IMG/VR virus record: IMGVR_UViG_3300013005_003552
Coordinates: 62,001-126,000 of that record
Source: a virus
Length of the DNA: 64,000 nt
Direction: 5' to 3' (one strand)
The notes below the pieces were generated by a model, which saw nothing but the letters and a program-made list of their open reading frames with translations, ran no database searches and was not told where the DNA came from. How positions within the stretch are numbered: position 1 is the first letter of the stretch; the number at the start of each line of letters is the position of its first letter. A program made the translations under genes and the position numbers. Below, in pieces: positions 11,064 to 21,587 of this stretch.

Positions 11064-11088
11064 GTTCCATAAATACATAAAATGGAAC
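11064..11088. repeat. 7-bp inverted repeat enclosing a late-type promoter
   Basis: GTTCCAT (11064-11070) and ATGGAAC (11082-11088) are perfect inverted copies flanking aaatacataaa. The late octamer CATAAATA (11068-11075) lies across the left arm and loop. Confidence 0.5.
11068..11075 (+). promoter_or_regulatory. T4-late-like promoter octamer CATAAATA
   Basis: CATAAATA ends 17 nt before the ATG at 11093; one mismatch to TATAAATA. Confidence 0.55.
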
Positions 11089-11092
11089 AGAC

Positions 11093-14000
11093 ATGGCAAA
11101 ACTACGCTGGATAACACCTGAAGGCAATTTAGGTACCTACGCAGAAAACACAGAAGTAAGTCTGCAACTGGATGTAGAAAATCCAGTTGCACCTGCCCCT
11201 TCTGCAGGCTTTGACCCCAGGGACAGTATCACAGGAAATGGTATTGAAAATGCTGTGCAAACCAGTATCCTAACAGACAAAACCACATGGCGTATTCAAA
11301 CAAATAATCTCACTGGACTGGTCACAGTTGGGGCATTTCCAAATGACAAAAATCTCAACAGAATAGCTGCACAGTCAATCGACTTACTTACCCCTTACCG
11401 AGGCGGCCTAAATCGAGTGGCATTGGTACAAACTCCGGTCAGCACTGGTGTGATTGGTATTAGCGCAGTTGGCATTGTGCTGTTTGCGCCTGCATCTGAA
11501 ACAACAATCACATCATTTGATTCAAATTGGACTGTGAATGCAGTAGCAGCTGGAGTACTAGGAGAAGATGCCAGTGGAGGTCAGCCAGCAGCAAATGGTA
11601 CCTATAACTATCGTACCAGTCAATTTATAAATGCAGATGCTTGGCAAAACTTGCTTGCATGGAAATCAGGATATCGACACACCGACGGTCATAGCAAAAT
11701 ACTAGGATGGGCCATTGATGGTTATCCTATTTACGGTCCGTATGGATATGATAACCCAAGCACCATTGGTGGTGTGGTAAGAATGCGTTCAGGCTATACT
11801 CTTGTTGAAAAATCAGGGCGCCCGTTGCCCGCAAGTGTAAGTGTATTACCAGGCCGGTATCCCGGTACTCAAATTCCAGTAAGCACCACACAAGGATTGT
11901 ATCCTGGTATGGAACTGCGCGGCCCCTGGCCAGCAAAAACCTATAAAATTGTGCGGGTGCTTTCAAATGCAATACAAGTGAACGCAGAAATAAATTATGA
12001 GTTCAGAACTGATACCAGGGTGCAAGGTATCTGGCCATTGGGTATCTTTGTACAAGATTATGAATATACCGCTCCTAGCGGTACAACATTAGATCAAAGC
12101 AATGGAAGATTTTGTGTAACTCCAGAATTTCCCAATGGCACCTATGCCTATTTCATGTCACAAGATTTGGATGATCAGCCAACATTTCCGTACATAGTTG
12201 GAGCCAGATTCTACGGCAGTCTCAGTAGTGACGAAGTTTCCGGTGTGGCAAACATTGAACCTCAAGCAAGCAATTTAACCTATAGTTTGCTCAGTGGACA
12301 ACTTCCTCCAGGACTACAGGTAGTACCAAGCGGTAGAATTTATGGTTTTCCTCAGGTTGTAACCTCCGGCGATCCTGTGGCTAGAGAATTCCGTTTTACT
12401 ATAAGAGTCAAGAATACCGTAAATCAAATTGCCGACAGAACATTTAGCATATTTGTAAATCAGATTGTGCTTCCTACGATTTTGCCAACAGGAGTGCGCG
12501 GCGAAGGAGTTGGTCAAACACGAGGTAACATTAATTTAAGTTTCACCAACAGAGGCAGTGGGTATTTTGCTGCAAATGTAGCTGTAAGTATAAGTGCGCC
12601 CGACCTCCTAGACAGTGAATCGGCTTTGCCGGGCAAAATATTTTTATTTGCCAATGGTGCAATCAAAAGCATTGGGTTGACCAAGGCCGGCACCGGATAT
12701 ACCTCTATTCCTACAATCACATTTAGTGGTGCCAATACAACCACAGCCAGTGCCACCATCGACAATCTTACCAGCTTTGGTATCGAAGATCTAGGGTACT
12801 TCTTTGACAGTGACCCAGTGGTACTTCAAATCAACGCTCTAGAAACCAGCCCAACTGGCAAATTAGAATGGAGTGTGAGTCAAGGCAGATTACCTCCAGG
12901 ACTTGCACTCAGTCAATCAGGGTTGATCAGTGGGTTTGCACTAGCTCCGTCGGCAGCCGGAGAAGCAGGCACTTCAGCATATGATGTTGGCGGTTACGAT
13001 CAATATGTATGGGATTTTGAAGGCGCTGCCGACAGTCGTAGATACCAATTTACCATTCGAATCTATGATGGAATAAATTATTCTTATCAAAGATATTCCA
13101 TTGGAATTTATGCTAGATCATTTTTCTTGGTTGACAATGAATTAATTACTGCTGATAGCACATTATATTCTGTTGATCGAGATGGGTACTTGTATCCAAG
13201 TATTATAACAACCTCGGTTGAGTTGCCGCCTGTACGACAATTGCAAAGTTATGCCTATAGATTTCAGGCCTATTATGCAAATCCAAATGGCCAAGTAAAG
13301 TGGTCAGTTAATGCATCTGGGCCTGCTAGGTTTGATCAAGGTGCCGCACCATCCCCTGACGATCAGGATAATGTGTATACTATTGTTCCATTTGACAACA
13401 AAAGTTTTGATCAATCTGATCTAAGCCTGCCGGGTGGTATTTTTCTTGATCTTAATACTGGCTGGTTACTAGGTACACTAGGTACCAGTACATCATACGA
13501 ATCCACTTATGAATTTATAGTGACAGCTTATGTTGATGTTCCTATTAGTGAATCTGTTACCAGTCGACGCAGTAGTCAGCCTGTTAAATTTACCCTAAAA
13601 GTGCTGAGTGCAGCCCAAGACCTTGTAACTTGGAACACACCAACTAATTTAGATTCCATTGACAACGGTGCTATAAGCACTTTACAAATTGAAGCTACCA
13701 GCAGAAGTAATACTAGTTTGACTTATAGAGTCAAGAGCGGACAATACCTACGAATTCCACAAGGTCTACGACTGTTACCTAATGGACTTATCAGCGGTAG
13801 AACATCATTTGATTTTTTTAGCATAGACAGGAACACTAGTCAAATACAGTTTGATACAGGTACAAATACCTATGATAGTAAATTTACATTCACAGTCATT
13901 GCAGAAGATGTTACAGGACAAATTTACAGTGAAAAAGAATTTTCACTAGTGGTGAAAAATATAAATCAACGACCTTTTGAAAATTTATATCTCAAGGCTT

Positions 14001-17000
14001 TGTTACCAGCTGGCCTTAGACAGGTGTTTAGATCTATTGTAACTGACGCAAATCTAAGCAGCAATGATTTGATATATCGTCCAAATGATCCATATTTTGG
14101 AGTACATCTTGATCTGACTATGCTGGTTCAGGCAGGGCTACGAGCAGAAACAGCAGCACATTATGTGGATGCAATGAGTGATCATCATATCAATAAAAAA
14201 ATAAACTTTGGCACTATTCGCAAGGCTGTGGCTAGAAACATAGATGGATCTATCAAATACGAAGTATTGTATGTAGATGTACTGGATTATAACTCAGCCA
14301 ATCGTCCAGGAGAAATAATCAGTGTGCGCAGAAACACAGGTATAGATTATGGAACCTTGATTTCTCCTGGTCTGGACATTGATGATTATCACAGTGTGGA
14401 CGATAGAATAACACGAACTGACGATTTTGGACTTATTACCAGCGACGATCTCACAGGCGAAAACACAGTATATACCAATAGCTTTGCCAACATGGCAAAA
14501 GACATTGAGCGTATTGGGTACGAATTTCAAGGAGCATTGCCAGACTGGATGTTGAGTGTCCAGCCAGAAACCAATCAGCCACTGGGCCTGACTAGAGGGT
14601 TGGTTCTGGCTTATGCTAATCCCGGCGAAGGTGATAAATTGCTGTATCGTTATCAAGCGGCTTTGGAGCAAAGCGGATTCAGTGTCGGCGATATCATGAA
14701 CTCGTTCAAATTTACTGCCGACAGATATCAATGGGATAGAACTCTGAGCGAAAACTACAACGCAGATTCAAACTCTTTTGTGCGTAGTCAGACCACAACT
14801 TTTAATAGGATTCCCAGTGTTGGTATAGTAGATAAAGGAGCATGGCTGATTGAAACCAGTGGCACAGGCAACCAACTTACCAGTATAGCATACAAAGTTG
14901 GCGCAGGCTATCTTGCCATTGGTGCCAACAGTGCCATACTTCAAAGTCGTAGTGGAGAAAAATGGGCTGCTGACAATGCAAGAATAAACTTTACATATAC
15001 TTTGGGAATATTGAACAGTCTCACTGCTGGCAGCACAAGCGTGATAAGATTTCCGTCTACCTCGGTAGTAAAGATCGGTGACGAAATTGCACAGTCAAGT
15101 ATTTTTGTATCCAACGCAAGAAGTTTTGTTACAGCAATTGAAAACAGTATTCGGGTGAGTAGTAATATAGCCAATACCATTGTGTCAGGCACTGCGTTAG
15201 AATTTGTGTCATGGCAAGATGGTACTAAATTTTACGCTAATGTTACTCGTACAGCCGCCGCCGGCCATAGCGAAGTGTATATTGACACAGCAACAAATAT
15301 TCAAACAGGGTATGCTGTGTATACCAAAGGCATTGACTTGGCCAATGCAGCAGTAATTACAGCCAATGTTGGCAACACTCTGTTTCTTAGCAATGTCACT
15401 ACCAATGTTATACCCACAGGCACTAGTATTACCTTTGACGACCTACGAGGAAATATAGAGGTATTGGTCACAGCAAATACTACACCGGCTTTTGTCAACA
15501 ACATAACTTTTACCAGTGTTGGCAATGTATCTGCTAACTACTATCCAAGATTAACTGCTATCAATGCTGGTGCTACAGTTCTAACCAAATACATTTATGC
15601 CAACATCAGTGTGCCACCAAGTGCAAATATTCAAGCTGGGTCAGACCTAACGCTGGTGCATCGAATCACAACCACGGCTATGGCAGGCAACTCTGTGATT
15701 AATGTTAGTGACACAACCTTGTTGCCAATTGGTAGTCAAATTTTCAATGTTACAGAAATTGCAAACAGCGATAATACTGCGGCCTGGGCCTCAGTAACAC
15801 CTTTTGGGACCAGCATGTACATCACAGTTCGCACAGCTGGCATTAATGGTAGCATCTTTAGAGGAATGAATGTGGTTGGCCCTGGGATTCCAATTACTGC
15901 TAGAATAGCAGAAATATCTGCCAATGCCACTTATAGTAATTTGACTGTGGTGTTTGCTAATTCAACAGTAGCAGCGCAAAGCAATGTTTCAATCAACTTC
16001 AGTACACCAGAATCAGTGTTGGAAAATACTTCTATCATTGCAAAAACAGATACTTCCATTACACTGAGCAACCCATTGACTGCAAACATAAATGTTGGAT
16101 ACGACAATGTAATAACATTTGGTCTTACTGGGGTGGTATTGAATAAAGTTATTAGTGTGGCAGATCGTTGGTTAGCAGTAGGCGATCGAGGATTAATTAT
16201 TCAAAAATCTGTTGCAGATCGTGCATGGAGTCAGCAGTTTGGTTTGTTGTACGGCGATTTGAAGTCAGTCGGAGTGCGTAGTTACACCAGCGGCGTAAAC
16301 ACATTGTATACCTATGTTGCAGTTGGAAATGAGGGTACTGTGATCCGCAGCACCAATGGCGAAATTTGGAGCTTGCCAATTATTACTCTGGCCAATAGAA
16401 CACTAACTGCTGTGTATCACAATGTTGATACATGGATTGCAGTGGGGGAGGGTGGGCAAATTATTACCAGTGTCGACGATGGGCTGACTTGGACCTTAGA
16501 TAATTCTACCACTAGCCTAAACTTGTATGATGTTTATTATGCAGGCCAGTGGGTGATAGTAGGGCAAAAGGGCAGTGTATGGTTGAAAAATCAGGAAGAT
16601 ACAGTTTGGCAACGTTACACAGCCGGTGTTACAGACACCTTGAGATCTGTGGCTTTTGTAAACAATCAATATGTTGCAGTAGGCGATAGAGGTTCTATTG
16701 TGTACAGCACCGATGGCACCAGCTGGCGCCAGTCCGATCGTTTTGTGAACAATCAATTGAATGCAGTAAGTAGAGACACGGTAATACCAGTGGCAGTTGG
16801 CACAGCAGGTGTTGTACTGCGCGAGTCTCCAAACTTTACAGTGACCTGGGCCATACGCAATGTGCGATTTGATCAAATTAATCTCAACACAGTTCAATCT
16901 GTGACACAGCGTGGATACAGCTTACAAACTGGAGACACCTTGATTTTTGCACAACAAGAAGGGTTTGGCGGTGTAAATGATGGTTGGAACTTGTTTAACG

Positions 17001-17419
17001 AAACATTTGGTTCAGAACCCAGTTCTGGTTCAGGATTTGATACAGGTGCATATGATGAACTCACAATTATTCCAGGATATCTAGACAGTATTAATACCAA
17101 CATCAGCAACCAACGAGCAGGTATTTGGCAAGTGGAAATTGCCAACGATTTGGTTGTCCTGACTTTTATACGACAAATTCTGCTTAACCAAGTGGTTACA
17201 GTAATTAGAGAAACAACCAAGCTGTTTTATGACCCGTTGATCAAGACGGGTAAAACAGTACCAGAGTATAGTTTGATCAGTACTAACCTGCCAGATAGCA
17301 CTCAAAACACCAGTTTTGACACCGAAGGCACCCGTTTTGTTAGCAACAGAGACAACTATACCGAACCAGGAGCTCTGGATAAATATATCAAGTTCCCTAA
17401 AACCGGAGTATTTAGATAA
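11093..17419 (+). CDS. 2108-aa fibre protein with YHYH, putative-Ig and Ycf48-like segments
   Basis: A mosaic giant protein. Around residues 195-215 it has DGHSKILGWAIDGYPIYGPYG, the signature of YHYH domains. Four putative-Ig (He_PIG-like) ends of the form LPPGL-x4-SG-x-I-x-G are visible, for example near 405, 600 and 895. Residues ~1686-1905 hold at least four beta-propeller-like units of the type W/Y-x-A-V-G-x-x-G-x-I followed by S-T-D/N-G-x-x-W (Ycf48/BNR-like). Between them lies a long beta-rich Asn/Thr stretch. It is likely a virion fibre or baseplate adhesin. The stop overlaps the next ATG by one base (TAATG). Domain calls are by eye. Confidence 0.7.
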   Translation: MAKLRWITPEGNLGTYAENTEVSLQLDVENPVAPAPSAGFDPRDSITGNGIENAVQTSILTDKTTWRIQTNNLTGLVTVGAFPNDKNLNRIAAQSIDLLTPYRGGLNRVALVQTPVSTGVIGISAVGIVLFAPASETTITSFDSNWTVNAVAAGVLGEDASGGQPAANGTYNYRTSQFINADAWQNLLAWKSGYRHTDGHSKILGWAIDGYPIYGPYGYDNPSTIGGVVRMRSGYTLVEKSGRPLPASVSVLPGRYPGTQIPVSTTQGLYPGMELRGPWPAKTYKIVRVLSNAIQVNAEINYEFRTDTRVQGIWPLGIFVQDYEYTAPSGTTLDQSNGRFCVTPEFPNGTYAYFMSQDLDDQPTFPYIVGARFYGSLSSDEVSGVANIEPQASNLTYSLLSGQLPPGLQVVPSGRIYGFPQVVTSGDPVAREFRFTIRVKNTVNQIADRTFSIFVNQIVLPTILPTGVRGEGVGQTRGNINLSFTNRGSGYFAANVAVSISAPDLLDSESALPGKIFLFANGAIKSIGLTKAGTGYTSIPTITFSGANTTTASATIDNLTSFGIEDLGYFFDSDPVVLQINALETSPTGKLEWSVSQGRLPPGLALSQSGLISGFALAPSAAGEAGTSAYDVGGYDQYVWDFEGAADSRRYQFTIRIYDGINYSYQRYSIGIYARSFFLVDNELITADSTLYSVDRDGYLYPSIITTSVELPPVRQLQSYAYRFQAYYANPNGQVKWSVNASGPARFDQGAAPSPDDQDNVYTIVPFDNKSFDQSDLSLPGGIFLDLNTGWLLGTLGTSTSYESTYEFIVTAYVDVPISESVTSRRSSQPVKFTLKVLSAAQDLVTWNTPTNLDSIDNGAISTLQIEATSRSNTSLTYRVKSGQYLRIPQGLRLLPNGLISGRTSFDFFSIDRNTSQIQFDTGTNTYDSKFTFTVIAEDVTGQIYSEKEFSLVVKNINQRPFENLYLKALLPAGLRQVFRSIVTDANLSSNDLIYRPNDPYFGVHLDLTMLVQAGLRAETAAHYVDAMSDHHINKKINFGTIRKAVARNIDGSIKYEVLYVDVLDYNSANRPGEIISVRRNTGIDYGTLISPGLDIDDYHSVDDRITRTDDFGLITSDDLTGENTVYTNSFANMAKDIERIGYEFQGALPDWMLSVQPETNQPLGLTRGLVLAYANPGEGDKLLYRYQAALEQSGFSVGDIMNSFKFTADRYQWDRTLSENYNADSNSFVRSQTTTFNRIPSVGIVDKGAWLIETSGTGNQLTSIAYKVGAGYLAIGANSAILQSRSGEKWAADNARINFTYTLGILNSLTAGSTSVIRFPSTSVVKIGDEIAQSSIFVSNARSFVTAIENSIRVSSNIANTIVSGTALEFVSWQDGTKFYANVTRTAAAGHSEVYIDTATNIQTGYAVYTKGIDLANAAVITANVGNTLFLSNVTTNVIPTGTSITFDDLRGNIEVLVTANTTPAFVNNITFTSVGNVSANYYPRLTAINAGATVLTKYIYANISVPPSANIQAGSDLTLVHRITTTAMAGNSVINVSDTTLLPIGSQIFNVTEIANSDNTAAWASVTPFGTSMYITVRTAGINGSIFRGMNVVGPGIPITARIAEISANATYSNLTVVFANSTVAAQSNVSINFSTPESVLENTSIIAKTDTSITLSNPLTANINVGYDNVITFGLTGVVLNKVISVADRWLAVGDRGLIIQKSVADRAWSQQFGLLYGDLKSVGVRSYTSGVNTLYTYVAVGNEGTVIRSTNGEIWSLPIITLANRTLTAVYHNVDTWIAVGEGGQIITSVDDGLTWTLDNSTTSLNLYDVYYAGQWVIVGQKGSVWLKNQEDTVWQRYTAGVTDTLRSVAFVNNQYVAVGDRGSIVYSTDGTSWRQSDRFVNNQLNAVSRDTVIPVAVGTAGVVLRESPNFTVTWAIRNVRFDQINLNTVQSVTQRGYSLQTGDTLIFAQQEGFGGVNDGWNLFNETFGSEPSSGSGFDTGAYDELTIIPGYLDSINTNISNQRAGIWQVEIANDLVVLTFIRQILLNQVVTVIRETTKLFYDPLIKTGKTVPEYSLISTNLPDSTQNTSFDTEGTRFVSNRDNYTEPGALDKYIKFPKTGVFR

Positions 17420-20400
17420 TGGCCAGCTTAGTAAATCCGTTTAATATCAATGGTAATTACCCAATCGCAGGGCAAGACAATGACAGTCAAGGCTTCCGCG
17501 ATAACTTTACCAACATCAAAAACAACTTCATTTTTATCAAACAAGAAGTTGAAGACCTGCAATCCAAAGTTATTCTTAAGAGTGCGCTCAGCGGAAGCTC
17601 GTTGGATAACAACTTTTTGGGCAGTCAGGTAAAAAATATTCAAACCAAGAATCAAAGTGAAACAGTGTATGACTGGGGCGAAGTAGGCGCAGCCACCGCT
17701 ACAGAAATTCAGCTGGATCTGGCTCTTGGCAATATTCACAAACTTAATGCAACTGGTTCAATCAAGATCAACTCTGTGATCAAGAACTGGCCAGCGGCGC
17801 TTCAGTTTGCACGATTGTTATTTTATGTTAACATCAGCAGTGTAGAAAACACATTGGAATTACCAAGTACACTGACCACCGATTTGTCTGGAATTCCTGG
17901 TTTGCGCACAGTGAGTTCCAGTAGGCTGATTACCTTTACTGATCCTGGTGATTACATTTTTGAATTCTCCAGTGTTGACAGTGGTACAACTACTTTTGTT
18001 CGCGAACTCACTCGCGGCAACCCAGTGTTCCGTGATCCCAACTTCTACATGGCCGGCATTGGCGGTTATCCAACTCCTACGCTGAGACTGGGATGGGGCA
18101 ATTTGTTTGCCGTAAGTGCCAAGATTGACAGTAACACCAAGGCAGGCACAGACACTTTCAGTGTGCGCGGCGGAGTAACTTCATTCCAGAATTTTGCAGA
18201 TGGCGGAAATAATCCTGCCACAATGACACAGGCCGGTTTTAGCGTTGCTAAAAGTCGTACTGCTGACCCAGGTGCAGCAGGTGCTGCCAATCCAACTGAA
18301 ACTGTGGTCAACACTGGTGACTACATTGGTTATTTTAACGGCCTAGCTTTCACAAAGAACAAAGACGATAGCAACAACAGTTATCAACAGGTAGCAGCCA
18401 TTGGCATGTATGCCACTGGTAGTAATACTTCATACGGCCTAGGCGGCAACATTGTGATCAGCACCAAGCGCGATGGTGGTGTAATGACTCCTGCAGTTAC
18501 CATTGACAACGATCAAAATGTTATTATCACTGGCTGCTTGACTGTTAATGGTACCACAACAACTATCAATTCTACTGTGATGACAGTGGATGACAAAAAC
18601 ATAATTGTGGCCAGCGGTGCAGCATCAGCAACCTTGGCCAATGGCGCTGGTCTCAGCGTGGATACAGCGTTTGCAAACATTGAATATGTAAACAGTGGGT
18701 TAACTTTGGCCAGCGACGATCGTTGGAGTTTCAACAAAGCAGTGACCATTGGCATGCCTTCTACACTTTCAAACAGCACAGCAACTGGTGCTTTAGTGGT
18801 ACAAGGCGGTGTAGGTGTTGGTGGTGACTTGAATGTGGGTGGTACATTTGGCCTGGCCAGCACCACAGATGCTACTAGCTCAACCACAGGTGCGTTTTCT
18901 GTGGCTGGCGGTATCAGTGCTCAAAAGAATATAATTGCCGGGACAAACTTATACTCAAACGCGACTACCACTGCAAGTAACTTGAATGCTGGAGCTTTCC
19001 AGGTACAAGGTGGTGCAGCCATCAAAGGTAATTTGTATGTTGGCGGGCAAACTGTTGACGGAGCTCTCAAAGGCGGTATGTTTGTGTTGGCAGGCAGTAG
19101 AGCCACAGATGTTTCTACAGGTGCATTGGTAGTCAAAGGCGGGGTTGGTATTGCAGGTAATTTGTATGTTGGTGACGCAGGCGGTGCAAATGGCCTGGTA
19201 ATTACCAGTACACTGCGTACCAATGGTACTGCAATGATTAACAGCAATGCAGATGCAAGGAGTGCTACAGCAGCATTGCGAGTGATTGGCGGCACACTGT
19301 TTGAAAGCAATGTGGTCATTGGAATTGGTTCTGGCTCACAAGGTCGTGTGTTCATTGACAATTCTGAAAATGTCACAGCTGGAGATATTTCCACAGGCGG
19401 CCTAGTACTAGGCAACGGCTCGGCTCGTGTGGGCATGAGCGTAAGCGGTGATATCAATATTGGTACCAGTGACTCCGGTTCTATATTCATTCTCAATAGA
19501 GAAGCCGCCCGGGGCACTCCTACCACATCACCAATCAAGCCAAACGAAACTGTACTAACTGGCGGCAATCCAACTTTGGGTGCTATGACTGCGCTGGGTG
19601 GCGTAAATGTGTTTGGTAACCTACACATAGGACAACCACACGACGGCACATCGTATGATAACAATACCAATACATGGTCTGGCGTTTACAACGGTGCAAC
19701 TACAAAACCAGTTGGTGCGTGGAGTGGCAACCTGGTACTCAACAGCGGCGCCTGGGCCACAAACTTCAACAGTGGCGCACTACAAATCAAACAAGTTATC
19801 CTTGCTGACGGCAGCACCAGTGATGGCGGGCTAGGTGTTGCAGGTAATGTGTATGCCAATGGCGCCAGCTATCTGGGTGGTTTAGGGTTCAGCAGTTCTT
19901 ATGCTAACCTGGTTGCAGCAAGTTCAACCGAAAGTACCAAAGGCGGAACAGATCCAAACGGTAGTCTGACAGTGCTAGGTGGCGCTGGTATTCAAAGCAA
20001 ACTCAATGTTGGCGGTGTTATTGCAGCCAATGCTGGAATCAACAGTACATCCAAGACTATCGGTTCTATTGTTATAACCGGCTCAGGCGGTCTTGGTGTG
20101 GGCGGCGGCATTACTGCTGCAAACATCAGTCTAGATGCAGCAACCAACACTCAAGAAAGTTTGCTTGTTCCGACCGGCACGCTGCTAACCACACCAAAAG
20201 TTGGCGCAGTTGAATTTGCTAGTGGAGTTTGGTATGCTACCCCAACCACCAGCAGCCGTGCTGTTATTCAAACACCACACATGTACGTTATCAGTGGCAA
20301 TGCTGCATTTAACAATGGTAGCCTTATTCCTACTGCTGGAACAAATACTGCTTATGGTATATTTGGCGGTACTTCTGGCACAGCAGGGCAATTGACCGTG

Positions 20401-20856
20401 GCAGCATCAACCACATATGAATTTGAGATTCAACTCAACATTACTCATGCTCTTACTCCTTCCAGTGGTACACTGTTGTTTAATTTTGGAGGTACAGCAA
20501 CATATACCATGTATCATTATCAAGTGTCGGTAGTTCCACAGGTGTACACCGATGGAGTAGCCACAGCAGCAGCTCCTACAAGTCCAGTAGATACAGTATG
20601 GTCTGGCACAACAACATTGCCCAGTATATCAACTGGTCAAGCCATAATACTAACTGCAAATACACTTGCAAATAAATCTATTAGAGCTAAAGGTATCTTG
20701 GTTATAAATGTTGGCGGAACTGTAATTCCTCAGATTGGATTTGGTGCTCCTAATGCACCTGGTGTGATCACTAGGGCTCTACAAGGATCATACTGGAAGA
20801 TGTCACCTGTTGGTGGTGCATCCGACATCTCAACTGGTAATTTTGCTGCATCATAA
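17419..20856 (+). CDS. 1145-aa tail-fibre protein with GG-V-G-I-x-G-N-L repeats
   Basis: The N-terminus (PIAGQDNDSQGFRDNFTNIK) is a common phage-fibre attachment signature and is followed by a short coiled coil (NNFIFIKQEVEDLQSK). From about residue 375 onward the protein carries at least six copies of a module with the core G-A-L-x-V-x-G-G-V-G-I-x-G-N-L-x-V-G, also found singly in the two fibre genes upstream. The last ~200 residues are a different, beta-rich globular region, likely the distal tip. It closes the virion block; a strong stem-loop follows immediately. Confidence 0.75.
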   Translation: MASLVNPFNINGNYPIAGQDNDSQGFRDNFTNIKNNFIFIKQEVEDLQSKVILKSALSGSSLDNNFLGSQVKNIQTKNQSETVYDWGEVGAATATEIQLDLALGNIHKLNATGSIKINSVIKNWPAALQFARLLFYVNISSVENTLELPSTLTTDLSGIPGLRTVSSSRLITFTDPGDYIFEFSSVDSGTTTFVRELTRGNPVFRDPNFYMAGIGGYPTPTLRLGWGNLFAVSAKIDSNTKAGTDTFSVRGGVTSFQNFADGGNNPATMTQAGFSVAKSRTADPGAAGAANPTETVVNTGDYIGYFNGLAFTKNKDDSNNSYQQVAAIGMYATGSNTSYGLGGNIVISTKRDGGVMTPAVTIDNDQNVIITGCLTVNGTTTTINSTVMTVDDKNIIVASGAASATLANGAGLSVDTAFANIEYVNSGLTLASDDRWSFNKAVTIGMPSTLSNSTATGALVVQGGVGVGGDLNVGGTFGLASTTDATSSTTGAFSVAGGISAQKNIIAGTNLYSNATTTASNLNAGAFQVQGGAAIKGNLYVGGQTVDGALKGGMFVLAGSRATDVSTGALVVKGGVGIAGNLYVGDAGGANGLVITSTLRTNGTAMINSNADARSATAALRVIGGTLFESNVVIGIGSGSQGRVFIDNSENVTAGDISTGGLVLGNGSARVGMSVSGDINIGTSDSGSIFILNREAARGTPTTSPIKPNETVLTGGNPTLGAMTALGGVNVFGNLHIGQPHDGTSYDNNTNTWSGVYNGATTKPVGAWSGNLVLNSGAWATNFNSGALQIKQVILADGSTSDGGLGVAGNVYANGASYLGGLGFSSSYANLVAASSTESTKGGTDPNGSLTVLGGAGIQSKLNVGGVIAANAGINSTSKTIGSIVITGSGGLGVGGGITAANISLDAATNTQESLLVPTGTLLTTPKVGAVEFASGVWYATPTTSSRAVIQTPHMYVISGNAAFNNGSLIPTAGTNTAYGIFGGTSGTAGQLTVAASTTYEFEIQLNITHALTPSSGTLLFNFGGTATYTMYHYQVSVVPQVYTDGVATAAAPTSPVDTVWSGTTTLPSISTGQAIILTANTLANKSIRAKGILVINVGGTVIPQIGFGAPNAPGVITRALQGSYWKMSPVGGASDISTGNFAAS

Positions 20857-20869
20857 TCATTGACTCTTG

Positions 20870-20896
20870 GTCCAGTTAGTGTTAAACTAACTGGAC
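20870..20896 (+). terminator. Perfect 11-bp stem-loop after the fibre block
   Basis: GTCCAGTTAGT (20870-20880) pairs fully with ACTAACTGGAC (20886-20896) around the 5-nt loop gttaa. There is no U-run after it, so a classical intrinsic terminator is doubtful; it may instead protect the 3' end or weaken read-through. It ends 11 nt before the ATG at 20908 and therefore sits in the leader of the MazG-like gene. Confidence 0.6.
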
Positions 20897-20907
20897 TGGA
20901 GATCAAC

Positions 20908-21342
20908 ATGAACATTGACCTAAACAAATATTCCGAATTCGTTGGTGCAGTAACCAGCGAAGCTTCTCGTGACTTAACCACATTCATGAACCGTCTAGAC
21001 TACTTGGACGGAAATTTTGATTACGAAAAAGACGCTCACGGGCCAGACATCAATGTCCCGCTGCTGCTGACAGGTGCTCTGGGACTTGCCGCAGAAACCG
21101 GTGAATTTTGTGAAATTCCAAAAAAGATCTTTTTTCAAGGCAAACCACTTACCGAAGAAAATGTGTTTCACATGAAACGCGAACTAGGCGATATCATGTG
21201 GTACTGGATTAATGCATGTAGAGCTTTGAATCTAGATCCAAACGAAGTCATTGCTGAGAATGTAAATAAATTGAAAGCTCGTTACCCAGGTGGCGAATTT
21301 GATGTACATCACAGCGAACACAGACAACAAGGCGATATATAA
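20908..21342 (+). CDS. MazG-like nucleotide pyrophosphohydrolase
   Basis: 144 residues from the ATG at 20908 (M-N-I-D-L); an upstream in-frame start at 20860 would run through the hairpin and is less likely. The alpha-helical MazG pattern is visible: E63-x-x-E66 (AAETGEFCE) and, after a spacer, E92-x-x-D95 in KRELGDIMWYW, the metal-binding acidic residues of the all-alpha NTP pyrophosphohydrolases. Such enzymes hydrolyse (d)NTPs to monophosphates, and phage copies have been proposed to adjust the nucleotide pool or alarmone level. The GGAG just upstream (20896-20899 region, within CTGGAG) serves as ribosome-binding site. The stop overlaps the next ATG (TAATG). Confidence 0.7.
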   Translation: MNIDLNKYSEFVGAVTSEASRDLTTFMNRLDYLDGNFDYEKDAHGPDINVPLLLTGALGLAAETGEFCEIPKKIFFQGKPLTEENVFHMKRELGDIMWYWINACRALNLDPNEVIAENVNKLKARYPGGEFDVHHSEHRQQGDI

Positions 21343-21587
21343 TGGGATTTCATCCATTAGTTGACAGTGTGACTCATCTAAAAGACGAAGAACTGTACAA
21401 CAAAATAACCGAACTTACAAATAAGATGAATTCTGCTTATAGACTAGGATCCGGGGATGCTTTGCGGCAAATGCAAATGATCATGCAACACTATCAAGAC
21501 GAGCTAGCAAATAGAAATCGCAAGCGTCTTGAGGACATGGAAAAGAACAGTAAAAACTTTAGCAAAATCATAGATATCAAAAAATGA
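21342..21587 (+). CDS. Small helical protein, unknown
   Basis: 81 residues, highly charged and predicted helical (KDEELYNKITELTNKMNSAY, later QDELANRNRKRLEDMEKNSKN), probably coiled coil. No family recognised. It overlaps its upstream neighbour by one base and its downstream neighbour by four (ATGA), so it belongs to the same transcript as the MazG-like and Pol III alpha-like genes. Confidence 0.6.
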   Translation: MGFHPLVDSVTHLKDEELYNKITELTNKMNSAYRLGSGDALRQMQMIMQHYQDELANRNRKRLEDMEKNSKNFSKIIDIKK

